A DNA stretch of 64,000 bases from Stutzerimonas kunmingensis (lineage in GTDB: Bacteria > Pseudomonadota > Gammaproteobacteria > Pseudomonadales > Pseudomonadaceae): the NCBI RefSeq assembly GCF_002929225.1, contig NZ_PISM01000014.1, positions 620,001 to 684,000 of the forward strand. The letters are read 5' to 3'. The notes under the pieces are model-generated. The model did not search any database and had not been told where the DNA came from. It saw only the letters and a program-made list of their open reading frames with translations. The first letter of the stretch is position 1. The number at the start of each line of letters is the position of its first letter. Below, one piece after another: positions 37,471 to 48,443 of the stretch. The position numbers were made by a program, and so were the translations under genes.

Positions 37471-38097
37471 TCACTCGGAAATGACGTCGGCACCCTCAGG
37501 AATCTCGAAGGTGAACGTGTCGGCCTTGAGCGGCTGATTCATCTTCACGCCCATGAAGAGGATGTTGGTGCGCTGACCGACGCTGTCGATCAGCTGCATG
37601 TCGTTGATCACGCCGCTACGGAACGACAGGCGCAGATTATCGAACAACGTGTCCTTGGCCTTGGGCTTGAGGGTGAAATCCACAACCTCACCGGCCTCCT
37701 TGTGGGAAACCTCGAAGTTCTCGCTGATGGTCGATACGTCACCGGAGAGCAGTAGCGCCGGGGTATGCGTCAAGCGCTGGTCGAGTTGCTGGACGGTGAC
37801 CTGCTCCAGGTCGGGGTCATACAGCCAGACCTTCTCGCCGTTGGAGACCAGCAGCTGCTCCATCGGTGCATCGGTGTGCCAGCGGAACTGCCCGGGGCGC
37901 TTGAGCGCCAGTTCACCGGAGGTTTCCTGCAGCTGGGTGCCGCTGCCGTCGAGCGACAGCTGCGAGAAGCGGCCGGTCAGGGTTTCAGCCTGGTTCAGCA
38001 AATCAGTCAGTCGTTTGGTGGATGCAGCCTGGTCGGCGTGTGCCGGGGCCAGGGCAACCATCAGGACAGATGCACACAGCAAACGGATCAATTGCAT
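37471..38097 (-). CDS. lolA: Outer-membrane lipoprotein carrier protein LolA
   Basis: Periplasmic chaperone of 208 residues that carries lipoproteins from LolCDE to LolB. Signal peptide about 1-21 (APAHADQA). The half-barrel signature [31 protein letters not shown] is present. Located 17 bases downstream of ftsK in the same direction, as in P. aeruginosa. ATG 38097 is the only sensible start. Confidence 0.96.
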   Translation of the reverse strand: MQLIRLLCASVLMVALAPAHADQAASTKRLTDLLNQAETLTGRFSQLSLDGSGTQLQETSGELALKRPGQFRWHTDAPMEQLLVSNGEKVWLYDPDLEQVTVQQLDQRLTHTPALLLSGDVSTISENFEVSHKEAGEVVDFTLKPKAKDTLFDNLRLSFRSGVINDMQLIDSVGQRTNILFMGVKMNQPLKADTFTFEIPEGADVISE

Positions 38098-38114
38098 TTA
38101 GCCCTCGAAGCGAT

Positions 38115-40520
38115 TCAATCGCGCATAGGCGGCGGCGCGATGACTTCGCGCGAACCATTGGTGTTCATGGATGTCACCACGCCAGCCATTTCCATGGCCT
38201 CGATCATCCGCGCGGCGCGGTTATAGCCAATCTTGAGTTTGCGCTGCACGGCGGAAATCGACGCACGGCGGCTTTCAGTGACGAAGCGAACCGCCTCGTC
38301 GTATAACGGGTCTTCTTCGCTGCCCTCTCCGCTGCCTTCGCCACTGCTACCATCGAAGCCGCTACCCGCCTCTTCGGCGCCAGCAAGAATGTCTTCAATG
38401 TAGTCAGGCGCGCCACGGGCCTTCCAGGCCTCGACCACCCGGTGCACTTCCTCATCGGAAACGAACGCGCCATGGACACGAATCGGCAGGCCGGTGCCCG
38501 GCGGCAGGTAGAGCATGTCACCGTGCCCCAGCAACTGCTCGGCACCACCTTGGTCGAGGATGGTGCGCGAATCAATCTTGCTGGATACCTGGAATGCCAT
38601 TCGGGTGGGAATGTTGGCCTTGATCAGGCCGGTAATCACATCCACCGATGGACGCTGGGTGGCAAGGATCAGGTGAATACCCGCCGCGCGTGCCTTCTGT
38701 GCGATACGCGCGATCAGCTCTTCGACCTTCTTGCCGACGATCATCATCATGTCGGCGAACTCGTCCACCACCACGACGATGGTCGGCAGGGATTTCAGCG
38801 GCGGCGGCTGGTCATCCATGCTCTCACGACGGAACAGCGGATCGGTAAGCGGTGTGCCAGCCTCTTCGGCTTCCTTGACCTTGCGATTGAAGCCCGCGAG
38901 GTTACGCACGCCCATGGCCGCCATCAGCTTGTAGCGCCGCTCCATCTCGGCGACGCTCCAGCGCAGTGCGTTGGCCGCCTCCTTCATGTCCGTGACGACG
39001 GGACAAAGCAGGTGCGGAATGCCTTCGTAGATCGACAGTTCCAGCATCTTGGGATCGATCATGATCAACCGCGCCTCTTCCGGCGTGGACTTGAACAGGA
39101 TCGACAAAATCATCGCGTTAACGCCCACCGACTTACCGGAACCAGTGGTACCAGCCACTAGCAGGTGCGGCATCTTCGCCAGGTCGGCGATGACCGGCTT
39201 ACCGCCGATATCATGGCCGAGTGCCAGGGTGACCGGTGATTTGGCGTCGTCGTAGGGGGCCGAAGACAGCACCTCGGAGAAGCGCACGATCTGACGATCC
39301 TCGTTGGGAATCTCGATGCCTACAGTGGTCTTGCCCGGAATCACTTCGACCACCCGCACGCTGATCACTGCCAGTGAGCGCGCAAGGTCTTTGGCCAGAT
39401 TGGAGATACGGCTTACCTTCACACCGGCTGCCGGCTGGATTTCGAAGCGGGTGATCACCGGGCCTGGATGTACCGACTCGACGATGACCTCTACACCGAA
39501 CTCCTTCAGCTTGATCTCCAGCAGCCGCGACATCGCTTCCAACGACTCAGGCGAGTATTGCTTCTGCTGTTTCTCGGCAGCATCAAGTATCGAGATCGGC
39601 GGCAGGCTGCCCTCGATCAGCGGATCGACAAACAGGTTGGCCTGCTTTTCTTTCAGCACGCGCTTGCTCGGTTCGGCGGCTTTGGCAGGAGCAGGCGGAG
39701 CGATCACCGGAGCCACGCGCTTGTCGCGCTCGCTCATGTGCCTGGCCAGCGACTCGTCACGTTCGATGATGCGCTCCTTGACCTTGGCCTGCTCACGACG
39801 GTCGCGCACCATCGGCGCAGCCACCTCGCTCACGACATCGTCGACTTCTCGCAACTGGGCGACCATCTGCTTGCGCTCGGCGCGGGCGCTCCACCAGCGA
39901 CTGAAGAAGCTCTGGATCAGCTCGATGAGGTCGAGAGTGATCTTGCCGGTGATGTCCATCACTTTGAACCAGGACAGATCGGTGAACACCGTTAGGCCGA
40001 ACAGGAAAAACGCCAACAGCGCAAGGGTGCTGCCCTGTACGTTAAGGGACAGAACGGCCAACTGACCGAGGCTCTCTCCCAGCGCACCGCCGGCAGACGC
40101 GGGCAAGCCAGGAGCGGCCTGGAAATGGATATAGGCCAGCGCGGACCCGGACAGGACCAGGAACACCAGACCGATCAGGCGCCAGGAGAACAGCCAGCCG
40201 TTCCACACCCAGGGCTGATGGCGCGCGCGGAACACTTGCCAGGCCTTGACGCCAAGCAGCAGGGGAAACAAATAGGCGAAATAGCCCAGCGCCATGAACA
40301 GAACATCGGCAAACCAGGCGCCGGCACGGCCGGCAGCGTTGCGGACCTGATCGACATTGCTGGTGTGGGTCCAGCCAGGATCGCCCGGATCGTAGGTAAG
40401 CAACGCCATCCACAGGTAGACGCAGAGCGCACCGAGCGCTATCAACGCGCCTTCCTTGAGGCGATAGTGCAATTGTTGTCGCCAGACGGTTGCCGGCGCG
40501 GTAGATGAGGAATTCTTCAA
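38115..40520 (-). CDS. ftsK: DNA translocase FtsK
   Basis: Septum-anchored DNA pump needed for chromosome dimer resolution and division, about 801 residues. Four membrane spans lie in the N-terminal about 200 residues, followed by a linker, then the motor with Walker [10 protein letters not shown] and Walker [11 protein letters not shown]. The C-terminal gamma winged helix ([17 protein letters not shown]) reads KOPS sites. No ATG fits the expected N-terminus. I place the start at TTG 40520, which has AGGAAAGAA upstream and leads to [16 protein letters not shown], close to the P. aeruginosa protein (about 811 residues). The frame stays open to 40691, so the start is uncertain. Confidence 0.9.
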   Translation of the reverse strand: MKNSSSTAPATVWRQQLHYRLKEGALIALGALCVYLWMALLTYDPGDPGWTHTSNVDQVRNAAGRAGAWFADVLFMALGYFAYLFPLLLGVKAWQVFRARHQPWVWNGWLFSWRLIGLVFLVLSGSALAYIHFQAAPGLPASAGGALGESLGQLAVLSLNVQGSTLALLAFFLFGLTVFTDLSWFKVMDITGKITLDLIELIQSFFSRWWSARAERKQMVAQLREVDDVVSEVAAPMVRDRREQAKVKERIIERDESLARHMSERDKRVAPVIAPPAPAKAAEPSKRVLKEKQANLFVDPLIEGSLPPISILDAAEKQQKQYSPESLEAMSRLLEIKLKEFGVEVIVESVHPGPVITRFEIQPAAGVKVSRISNLAKDLARSLAVISVRVVEVIPGKTTVGIEIPNEDRQIVRFSEVLSSAPYDDAKSPVTLALGHDIGGKPVIADLAKMPHLLVAGTTGSGKSVGVNAMILSILFKSTPEEARLIMIDPKMLELSIYEGIPHLLCPVVTDMKEAANALRWSVAEMERRYKLMAAMGVRNLAGFNRKVKEAEEAGTPLTDPLFRRESMDDQPPPLKSLPTIVVVVDEFADMMMIVGKKVEELIARIAQKARAAGIHLILATQRPSVDVITGLIKANIPTRMAFQVSSKIDSRTILDQGGAEQLLGHGDMLYLPPGTGLPIRVHGAFVSDEEVHRVVEAWKARGAPDYIEDILAGAEEAGSGFDGSSGEGSGEGSEEDPLYDEAVRFVTESRRASISAVQRKLKIGYNRAARMIEAMEMAGVVTSMNTNGSREVIAPPPMRD

Positions 40521-40720
40521 AACGCTTTCTTTCCTGCGCCTGCGGCGCGATGAACCGTAGTCAGCCAGAACCCCGGCATTGTACGGGTTTGTCGATTCGA
40601 TGGCATGCAGGTTCCGCGGCGGCTTGGGCTTTTGCCGATGCTTCGGTGTAGCATAAACGCCCGATTTCCCGACGCGGCTCGACTGGAGCACGCTTCTCTA
40701 TTTGCAACAAAGGCTTATGA

Positions 40721-41677
<957 letters not shown>

Positions 41678-41683
41678 TCTAGT

Positions 41684-41701
41684 GGCGGGCCTCGGCCCGC
41701 C
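41684..41701 (+). terminator. Hairpin after trxB
   Basis: GGCGGGC / GCCCGCC (41684-41690 and 41695-41701) with loop CTCG, followed by CCTTCCCT. Weak T run; may only partly stop transcription into aat. Confidence 0.6.
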
Positions 41702-41728
41702 CTTCCCTACCTGCATTTGCGTGGCGAC

Positions 41729-42409
41729 ATGCTGACCTGGCTAAAGCGCGACGATCTCTGCTTCCCCCCTCTCGAAGCGGCTTTGCGAGAACCCAACGGC
41801 CTTTTGGCTGCTGGGGGTGACCTTAGCCATGAACGCCTGCTGGCCGCCTATCGCCACGGCTGCTTTCCCTGGTACCAGGATGGGCAACCGTTGCTGTGGT
41901 GGTCTCCCGATCCGCGAACTGTGCTGTTCCCGAACGAACTGCATGTGTCGCGCAGCCTGCGCAAGCGCATCCGTCAGGGCGAATTTCAGGTGACCTTCGA
42001 TCAAGCGTTTACCGACGTGATCCAAGGCTGTGCCGGGCCTCGTAGCTATTCGGACGGAACCTGGATCACCACACCGATGCAGCAAGCCTATGTTCAGTTG
42101 CACGAAATGGGTGTCGCGCATTCGGTAGAAGTCTGGCAGGAGCAGCATCTCGTCGGCGGACTCTACGGACTGGCAATCGGTAAGCTATTTTTCGGCGAGT
42201 CGATGTTCAGTCGCGCTACCGATGCGTCCAAGGTTGGATTCGTCACACTGGTGGAACAGCTGCGTGACTGGGGTTTTGTCCTGATTGACTGCCAGATGCC
42301 GACACGTCATCTGGAAAGCTTTGGTGCCCGCAGCATTGCGCGTGAGCAATTCGCCGCCGCACTTGCCGAGCATCTGGATCAGCCCAGCGCAGCCGACTGG
42401 CGCGCCTAG
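41729..42409 (+). CDS. aat: Leucyl/phenylalanyl-tRNA-protein transferase
   Basis: Attaches Leu or Phe to proteins with N-terminal Arg, Lys or Met, making them N-degron substrates for ClpS/ClpAP. 226 residues, close to the usual length. The family motifs [32 protein letters not shown] and FFGESMFSR are present. ATG 41729 (MLTWL) was preferred over a TTG at 41717. It is followed directly by bpt, and clpA/clpS lie 2 kb downstream, so most of the N-degron pathway is grouped here. Confidence 0.95.
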   Translation: MLTWLKRDDLCFPPLEAALREPNGLLAAGGDLSHERLLAAYRHGCFPWYQDGQPLLWWSPDPRTVLFPNELHVSRSLRKRIRQGEFQVTFDQAFTDVIQGCAGPRSYSDGTWITTPMQQAYVQLHEMGVAHSVEVWQEQHLVGGLYGLAIGKLFFGESMFSRATDASKVGFVTLVEQLRDWGFVLIDCQMPTRHLESFGARSIAREQFAAALAEHLDQPSAADWRA

Positions 42410-42461
42410 TCGGCTACCGCAAGCTGACCTACACTCAGCTCATGATTTCTGAGAGTTGACC

Positions 42462-43169
42462 ATGACTTCACTGGCTCGCCTCAAGTTCTACGCCACACAG
42501 CCCCATGCGTGCAGCTATCTGCCCGATGAACAGGCCACCACGCTGTTCCTCGACCCTAGCCAGCCGATGGACGCGCAGGTGTACGCGGAACTCTCCGAGA
42601 TGGGCTTCCGGCGTAGCGGCGATCACCTCTACCGCCCCCATTGCCAGCGGTGCTCGGCCTGCATTCCGGCTCGCATTCCGGCAAGCTCGCCAGAGCTCAG
42701 CCGGCAACAGAAACGAATCCTCAAACGCAACGCTGACCTGCAGGTACGTTGTGTTCGCCCGGCGTTCAGCGAGGAGCTCTACACGCTCTACGCGACCTAC
42801 ATCGAAAAGCGCCATGCGGACGGCGACATGTACCCCCCCAGCCGCGAGCAGTTCAATACCTTCCTCGTGCGCGACCTACCGTTTTGTCGATTCTACGAAT
42901 TCAGGCTGGATGGACGACTGCTCGCAGTCGCCGTCACCGATGTACTGCCCAATGGACTGTCCGCCGTTTACACCTTCTACGATCCCGAAGAAGAACGGCG
43001 CAGCCTGGGGCGCTACGCGATTCTCTGGCAGATCGGCGAAGCAGCGCGTCTCGGCCTGAAGGCCGTGTACCTCGGGTACTGGATCAAGAACTGCCGGAAG
43101 ATGAATTACAAGACCGAATATCGCCCCATCGAACTGCTGGTCAACCAGCGCTGGGTGACGCTCAGCTGA
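42462..43169 (+). CDS. bpt: Aspartate/glutamate leucyltransferase (Bpt; older name arginyltransferase)
   Basis: Adds Leu to proteins with N-terminal Asp or Glu for degradation through ClpS. 235 residues. The N-terminal cysteine cluster [13 protein letters not shown] and the C-terminal [22 protein letters not shown] are hallmarks of the Ate/Bpt family. ATG 42462 follows AGAGTTGACC; an in-frame TTG at 42456 is less likely. Gene order aat-bpt-infA-clpA is conserved in pseudomonads. Confidence 0.94.
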   Translation: MTSLARLKFYATQPHACSYLPDEQATTLFLDPSQPMDAQVYAELSEMGFRRSGDHLYRPHCQRCSACIPARIPASSPELSRQQKRILKRNADLQVRCVRPAFSEELYTLYATYIEKRHADGDMYPPSREQFNTFLVRDLPFCRFYEFRLDGRLLAVAVTDVLPNGLSAVYTFYDPEEERRSLGRYAILWQIGEAARLGLKAVYLGYWIKNCRKMNYKTEYRPIELLVNQRWVTLS

Positions 43170-43269
43170 AGTCCTTGGCTCATCGACCCATTTCGGGCAC
43201 AATGCTTGCCGCTTTTGCCCGCGCACGCATGCGCCGGGTCACTCATTTGGACACCGAGGACTTTACTGA

Positions 43270-43488
43270 ATGTCGAAAGAAGACAGCTTCGAAATGGAAG
43301 GTACTGTCGTCGACACCCTGCCTAACACCATGTTTCGTGTGGAGTTGGAAAACGGGCACGTCGTTACTGCGCACATCTCCGGAAAGATGCGCAAGAACTA
43401 CATCCGGATTCTTACCGGTGACAAGGTTCGCGTGGAACTGACCCCCTACGATCTGAGCAAGGGTCGCATCACCTACCGCGCCCGCTAA
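43270..43488 (+). CDS. infA: Translation initiation factor IF-1
   Basis: S1-like/OB-fold protein of 72 residues that binds the 30S A site during initiation. [28 protein letters not shown] and the C-terminal [11 protein letters not shown] are essentially invariant in the family. Follows bpt by 100 bases and is closed by a strong terminator at 43507. Confidence 0.98.
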
Positions 43489-43506
43489 GCGAGCCGCGAG
43501 AAAAAT

Positions 43507-43530
43507 GCCCGGTTTATGCCGGGCTTTTTT
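43507..43530 (+). terminator. Rho-independent terminator after infA
   Basis: GCCCGG / CCGGGC (43507-43512, 43519-43524), preceded by AAAAAT and followed by TTTTTT. Confidence 0.92.
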
Positions 43531-43577
43531 GTTGCAGCAGCAAACAGCCGGAAACAGCCGCACGTAATGCCGGAACG

Positions 43578-43602
43578 AAAAACGCCCGGCCGAAGCCGGG
43601 CG
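43578..43602 (-). terminator. Rho-independent terminator after clpA
   Basis: CGCCCGGC / GCCGGGCG (43583-43590, 43595-43602). On the minus strand it is followed by TTTTTCG, 18 bases beyond the clpA stop codon. Confidence 0.9.
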
Positions 43603-43619
43603 CTCGATACCATCAAGGG

Positions 43620-45890
43620 TCAGGCCAGCTCTGCAGTGGTCTCGAATTCGAAGAACGGCTCGCCGCCCCGAATATCGATGTGAACCACGCCACCATGTTC
43701 GGCCAGCTCACCGAACAGGATCTCCTCGGCCAACGGCCTCTTGATCTTGTCCTGAATAAGCCGTGCCATCGGCCGAGCACCCATCTGCGCATCGTAGCCA
43801 TGCTCCGCCAGCCAGCTGCGCGCAGCATCTGACACCTCCAACGTCACATGCTTGTCTTCGAGCTGCGCCTGCAGCTCGATCAAGAACTTGTCGACGATGC
43901 TCTTGATGACTTCGTGACTCAGACGGCCGAACTGGATAATGGTATCCAAACGATTGCGAAACTCTGGCGTAAAGCTCTTCTTGATGACCTCCATCGCGTC
44001 AGAGGCATGATCCTGCAAGGTAAAACCGATAGAAGCCCGCGCCGCGGTTTCCGCACCAGCATTGGTGGTCATGATGATGATCACGTTGCGGAAGTCGGCC
44101 TTGCGACCGTTATTGTCCGTGAGCGTGCCATGATCCATGACCTGCAGCAGCAGGTTGAAGACCTCAGGGTGCGCCTTTTCGATTTCGTCCAGCAACAGCA
44201 CGCAATGCGGCTGTTTGGTGATGGCCTCAGTCAACAAGCCACCCTGGTCGAACCCAACGTATCCCGGAGGCGCACCGATCAGACGAGATACGGTGTGACG
44301 CTCCATGTACTCGGACATGTCGAAACGGATCAGCTCGACGCCCAGCGCTCGAGCCAGCTGGCGTGCAGCCTCTGTCTTACCCACGCCGGTGGGCCCAGCA
44401 AAAAGGAACGATCCAACCGGCTTGTCCGGAGCCTTCAATCCAGCCCGTGAAAGCTTGATGGCTGTCGACAGCGAGTCGATCGCATCATCCTGGCCAAAAA
44501 CCGTGAGTTTCAGATCGCGTTCGAGGTTACGCAGCAGCTCCTTGTCCGAACTGCTGACGTGCTTCGGAGGAATCCGCGCAATCTTTGCCACGATGTCTTC
44601 GACCTGTTCGACATCAATACACTTGACCCGCTGCTCTTCCGGCTGCAGGCGCTGATAGGCGCCCGCCTCATCGATCACGTCGATGGCCTTGTCAGGCATA
44701 TGCCGATCATTGATGTAGCGCGAGGCCAGTTCTGCCGCGGCACGAAGCGCCTCATCGCTGTATTCGATGTTGTGATGCTGCTCGAAACGTCCCTTAAGGC
44801 CACGCAGAATGCCGATCGTGTCTTCGACTGAAGGTTCGCTGACATCGACTTTCTGGAAGCGACGCGCGAGGGCGCGATCCTTCTCGAAGATCCCACGGAA
44901 TTCCTGGAAGGTCGTAGAACCGATGCAGCGGATTTCACCGGAAGAAAGCAAGGGCTTGAGCAGGTTCGACGCGTCCATCACGCCGCCAGACGCAGCTCCG
45001 GCACCGATGATCGTATGGATCTCATCAATAAAAAGAATGGCATGCGGCCGCTTGCGCAACTCTCCGAGCAACGCCTTGAAGCGCTTCTCGAAATCACCTC
45101 GATACTTCGTACCCGCCAGCAGCGCACCCAGATCTAGCGAGTAGACGACGCTATCAGCGAGCAGGTCCGGAACCTGATTATCCACTATGCGTTTTGCCAG
45201 GCCTTCAGCAATAGCGGTCTTACCGACGCCAGCTTCACCTACGAGAAGCGGATTGTTCTTACGCCGACGCGCGAGAATCTGCGCGACACGCTCGACTTCG
45301 TTCTCACGCCCAACCAGCGGATCGATCCGTCCTTGACGCGCCAGCTCGTTCAGATTGCTCGCATAGGCATCCAGAGGATTGCCTGACGCACCCGGCTCGC
45401 CACCGTCCTCATCCTGCATCTCCGCATCGTTCTCCGGGCTACCAGCATTGCCAGGCACCTTTGAAATACCGTGAGCAATGTAGTTGACGACGTCGATACG
45501 CGCGACGTTCTGCTGCTTGAGAAGGAATACGGCCTGGCTCTCCTGCTCGCTGAAAATCGCGACCAGCACGTTTGCCCCGGTCACTTCCCGCTTGCCAGAG
45601 CTTTGGACATGGAATACGGCACGCTGTAGTACGCGCTGAAAGCCAAGCGTAGGCTGGGTTTCGCGCTCCTCATCGTGCTGTGGAATTAGTGGAGTGGTGG
45701 AATCAATGAACTCCTGCAGATCATGGCGCAGCTTGTCCAGGCTCGCGCCACAGGCCCGCAGCACGGTGGCTGCCGCTTCATTGTCCAGTAGGGCCAACAG
45801 GAGGTGTTCAACCGTCATGAATTCATGACGCTTGGTACGTGCCTCTTTGAAAGCCAGATTCAGAGTGACTTCGAGCTCACGGTTCAACAT
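43620..45890 (-). CDS. clpA: ATP-dependent Clp protease ATP-binding subunit ClpA
   Basis: AAA+ unfoldase of 756 residues that feeds substrates, including ClpS-delivered N-degron proteins, to ClpP. The N domain (about 1-145) binds ClpS. D1 has Walker [10 protein letters not shown] and Walker [12 protein letters not shown]2 has GPTGVGKTE and [11 protein letters not shown]. The IGF-type loop for ClpP docking lies in D2 (SIGFTLQD region). ATG 45890 gives the usual MLNRELE N-terminus and has GAGGTG before it. clpS is upstream, 30 bases away, in the same direction. Confidence 0.96.
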   Translation of the reverse strand: MLNRELEVTLNLAFKEARTKRHEFMTVEHLLLALLDNEAAATVLRACGASLDKLRHDLQEFIDSTTPLIPQHDEERETQPTLGFQRVLQRAVFHVQSSGKREVTGANVLVAIFSEQESQAVFLLKQQNVARIDVVNYIAHGISKVPGNAGSPENDAEMQDEDGGEPGASGNPLDAYASNLNELARQGRIDPLVGRENEVERVAQILARRRKNNPLLVGEAGVGKTAIAEGLAKRIVDNQVPDLLADSVVYSLDLGALLAGTKYRGDFEKRFKALLGELRKRPHAILFIDEIHTIIGAGAASGGVMDASNLLKPLLSSGEIRCIGSTTFQEFRGIFEKDRALARRFQKVDVSEPSVEDTIGILRGLKGRFEQHHNIEYSDEALRAAAELASRYINDRHMPDKAIDVIDEAGAYQRLQPEEQRVKCIDVEQVEDIVAKIARIPPKHVSSSDKELLRNLERDLKLTVFGQDDAIDSLSTAIKLSRAGLKAPDKPVGSFLFAGPTGVGKTEAARQLARALGVELIRFDMSEYMERHTVSRLIGAPPGYVGFDQGGLLTEAITKQPHCVLLLDEIEKAHPEVFNLLLQVMDHGTLTDNNGRKADFRNVIIIMTTNAGAETAARASIGFTLQDHASDAMEVIKKSFTPEFRNRLDTIIQFGRLSHEVIKSIVDKFLIELQAQLEDKHVTLEVSDAARSWLAEHGYDAQMGARPMARLIQDKIKRPLAEEILFGELAEHGGVVHIDIRGGEPFFEFETTAELA

Positions 45891-45919
45891 AGCTTTCACC
45901 TCTTCTCCAGCAGTCGGAG

Positions 45920-46282
45920 TTAACCGTCCTTCTCGATCTCACAGAGCAGCGGGTGCTGGCATTCCCTTGCATATTGATTCACTTGCATCGCTTTGGTTTC
46001 GGCTACGTCGCGCGTATAGAGCCCGCAGACGGCCTGCCCCTCGGTATGGACGGCCAGCATGATCTTGGTGGCCTGCTCCCTGCTGTGATTGAAAATGCCT
46101 TCCAGCACCTCGACGACGAAATCCATCGGTGTGTAGTCGTCATTGAACATGACAACTTTATACATCGGTGGTGCCTTTAATTCCGGCTTGGCCTCCTGGA
46201 CAGCGAGACCAGATGCGTCGTCTTCGTCCCGTTGAGGCCGGTCCTGATTGAATGTTAGTCGAATCTGAGCAAATGCATGCAT
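45920..46282 (-). CDS. clpS: ClpS adaptor protein
   Basis: N-degron recognition adaptor of 120 residues that binds proteins with N-terminal Leu, Phe, Trp or Tyr and delivers them to ClpA. The core [24 protein letters not shown] contains the substrate-binding Asn-Asp. The N-terminal about 35 residues are the flexible extension. The MHAFAQIRL start at 46282 matches other Pseudomonas ClpS; another ATG at 46288 is two codons earlier. Divergent from cspD. Confidence 0.95.
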   Translation of the reverse strand: MHAFAQIRLTFNQDRPQRDEDDASGLAVQEAKPELKAPPMYKVVMFNDDYTPMDFVVEVLEGIFNHSREQATKIMLAVHTEGQAVCGLYTRDVAETKAMQVNQYARECQHPLLCEIEKDG

Positions 46283-46500
46283 GCGCATAACGGTTCTAGG
46301 TCGTGGCGCGGGGGCCAGATAAATATGGACAGCTTCGCAGCCAGCTGACGAGTCGCCTTGACTATCGGCAAAACGGTGATACAAACAGTATGTGCCTACA
46401 AGGGCAAACGGGTTGCGCAACATGAGGCCTCGGGCTGCATAAGCGCGGAATGAAATGGATGTTACTCCAGTAATGGACTCCTTTGCAGAGGGATAACAGC

Positions 46501-46764
46501 ATGCTAAGCGGTAAGGTCAAGTGGTTCAACAACGCCAAAGGCTACGGGTTCATCGTAGCAGACGGCGGCGATGAGGACCTGTTCGCCCACTACTCGGCCA
46601 TCCAGATGGAAGGCTATCGAACTCTGAAAGCTGGGCAAGCGGTCATGTTCAACATCCTGCAGGGTCCGAAAGGCCTTCACGCAACCGACATCAGGCCACA
46701 GCAGGCCGTGTCCGAGGCGACGACCCCTGCTGCTGCCCAAGGCGTCTCGACGGTAGATGCCTGA
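46501..46764 (+). CDS. cspD: Cold-shock-domain protein CspD
   Basis: Nucleic-acid-binding protein of 87 residues. The cold-shock domain (1-67) carries RNP1 KGYGFIV and RNP2 LFAHYS. The C-terminal tail of about 20 residues ([17 protein letters not shown]) is Ala/Thr-rich. In E. coli the related CspD inhibits replication in stationary phase. Divergent from clpS with about 220 bases between them, and convergent with icd. Start ATG 46501 follows AGAGGGATAACAGC. Confidence 0.93.
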   Translation: MLSGKVKWFNNAKGYGFIVADGGDEDLFAHYSAIQMEGYRTLKAGQAVMFNILQGPKGLHATDIRPQQAVSEATTPAAAQGVSTVDA

Positions 46765-46786
46765 TTTGTCCTGAAACAAAACAAAA

Positions 46787-46814
46787 AAGGCCGATCATCT
46801 GATCGGCCTTTTTC
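46787..46814. terminator. Bidirectional terminator between cspD and icd
   Basis: AAGGCCGATC / GATCGGCCTT (46787-46796, 46801-46810) with A run before and T run after, so it can end both convergent transcripts. Confidence 0.93.
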
Positions 46815-46824
46815 ATTCCACACC

Positions 46825-48081
46825 TTACATATGGCTGATCATCGCGTCGCCAAATTGCGAGCATGACATCAACTGGGCGCCCTCCATGAGACGCTCGAAG
46901 TCGTAGGTGACGGTCTTGGCGGCGATAGCGCTCTCGGTCGACTTGATGATCAGGTCTGCCGCTTCCACCCAACCCATATGGCGCAGCATCATCTCAGCCG
47001 AGAGAATCAGCGAGCCCGGATTGACCTTGTCCTGACCGGCGTACTTCGGCGCGGTACCGTGCGTAGCTTCGAACATGGCGACCGTGTCAGAAAGGTTTGC
47101 CCCGGGGGCAATACCGATACCGCCGACCTCAGCGGCAAGCGCGTCGGACAGGTAGTCACCGTTCAGGTTGAGTGTTGCGATGACGTCGTACTCGGCCGGG
47201 CGCAGCAGTATCTGCTGAAGCATGGCATCGGCGATGGCGTCCTTGACTACTATGTTCTTGCCGGTGTTAGGGTTCTTGAACTGCATCCAGGGCCCGCCAT
47301 CCAGCAGCTCGGCGCCAAACTCGTCGCGGGCCACTTCATAGCCCCACTCCTTGAAGGCACCCTCGGTGAACTTCATGATGTTGCCCTTGTGGACAATGGT
47401 GACGGAGCTGCGGTCATTGTCGACGGCGTACTGCAACGCCTTGCGAACGAGACGCTTCGTACCTTCCAGTGAAACCGGCTTGACCCCAATTCCGCAGTTT
47501 TCGGTAAAACGGATTTTCTTGACGCCCATTTCCTCGGTAAGGAACTTGATGACCTTCTCCGCTTCCGGGGAGCCTGCCTTCCACTCGACACCGGCGTAGA
47601 TGTCTTCGGAGTTCTCCCGGAAGATCACCATATCCACGTCGCCCGGCTTCTTGACCGGGCTCGGCACACCGGTGAACCAGCGAACCGGACGCTGGCAGAC
47701 GTAGAGATCCAGCTCCTGGCGCAGCGCAACGTTCAAGGAGCGGATGCCACCGCCGACCGGAGTGGTCAGGGGGCCTTTGATCGACACGACGTAATCGCGG
47801 ACAGCTTCGAGGGTTTCCTTCGGCAGCCAGGTGTCCTGATCGTAGACCTGCGTAGCCTTCTCGCCCGCGTAGATCTCCATCCAGGCAATCTTGCGCTTGC
47901 CGCCATAGGCCTTCTGAACAGCGGCATCCACGACCTTGATCATCACCGGGCTGATGTCGACGCCGATACCGTCCCCTTCTATATAAGGGATGATCGGGTT
48001 GTCGGGGACGTTCAGGGTGTTATCGGCATTAACGGTAATTTTGTCACCGCTGGATGGCACCTGGATCTTTTGGTATCCCAT
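46825..48081 (-). CDS. icd: Isocitrate dehydrogenase, NADP-dependent, dimeric type
   Basis: TCA-cycle enzyme of 418 residues converting isocitrate to 2-oxoglutarate. Matches the E. coli Icd type: the phosphorylatable Ser in [13 protein letters not shown] (target of AceK), the isocitrate/Mg segment [14 protein letters not shown] and the C-terminal [23 protein letters not shown] 48081 has ACGGAGTCCAGC upstream; the open frame to 48225 is untranslated. A second, unrelated isocitrate dehydrogenase is divergent from it. Confidence 0.97.
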   Translation of the reverse strand: MGYQKIQVPSSGDKITVNADNTLNVPDNPIIPYIEGDGIGVDISPVMIKVVDAAVQKAYGGKRKIAWMEIYAGEKATQVYDQDTWLPKETLEAVRDYVVSIKGPLTTPVGGGIRSLNVALRQELDLYVCQRPVRWFTGVPSPVKKPGDVDMVIFRENSEDIYAGVEWKAGSPEAEKVIKFLTEEMGVKKIRFTENCGIGVKPVSLEGTKRLVRKALQYAVDNDRSSVTIVHKGNIMKFTEGAFKEWGYEVARDEFGAELLDGGPWMQFKNPNTGKNIVVKDAIADAMLQQILLRPAEYDVIATLNLNGDYLSDALAAEVGGIGIAPGANLSDTVAMFEATHGTAPKYAGQDKVNPGSLILSAEMMLRHMGWVEAADLIIKSTESAIAAKTVTYDFERLMEGAQLMSCSQFGDAMISHM

Positions 48082-48443
48082 GCTGGACTCCGTCTTCGTG
48101 GTTAGACATCGATCATCTTTGAGGGTAACCCACTCGAATTGCCTGAAACTACATGTTCGTTCGTCGTATGCGCAATGCCGTTCTGCCCGAGGCTGGCTCG
48201 ATGGTATACTGCCGCGATGACTCACAAGTCATAAGGGACGAACCTGTCTTGTACAAGTCCCGCCCCTTGAAACCTCAGAGTCGCTACCGCGGCTCGGCGG
48301 TTCAAATGCTCGACACTCTATTGGTGCATCCATCATCACCGCGGCGAATCCCCCTTCTGGTTTCATCTAGACGGAGAGCCAGAGCGCCTACCCGGCGCAC
48401 TCGGGATTCTGTGCACGCCCTGCAAGAAGAGAGTTATCGCTAA
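48082..48443. promoter_or_regulatory. Divergent control region, icd and idh
   Basis: 362 bases without a credible gene. On the plus strand TATACT at 48205-48210 is a fair -10 box; I see no matching strong -35. The ten-base palindrome CTTGTACAAG lies at 48248-48257 and could be an operator. Confidence 0.45.

Noticed and set aside
45831-45840. CTTGGTACGT within clpA, resembling the TACCNNGGTA element
   Set aside because: It lies inside a coding region, lacks the TACC half and has no link with alcohol genes; a chance match.
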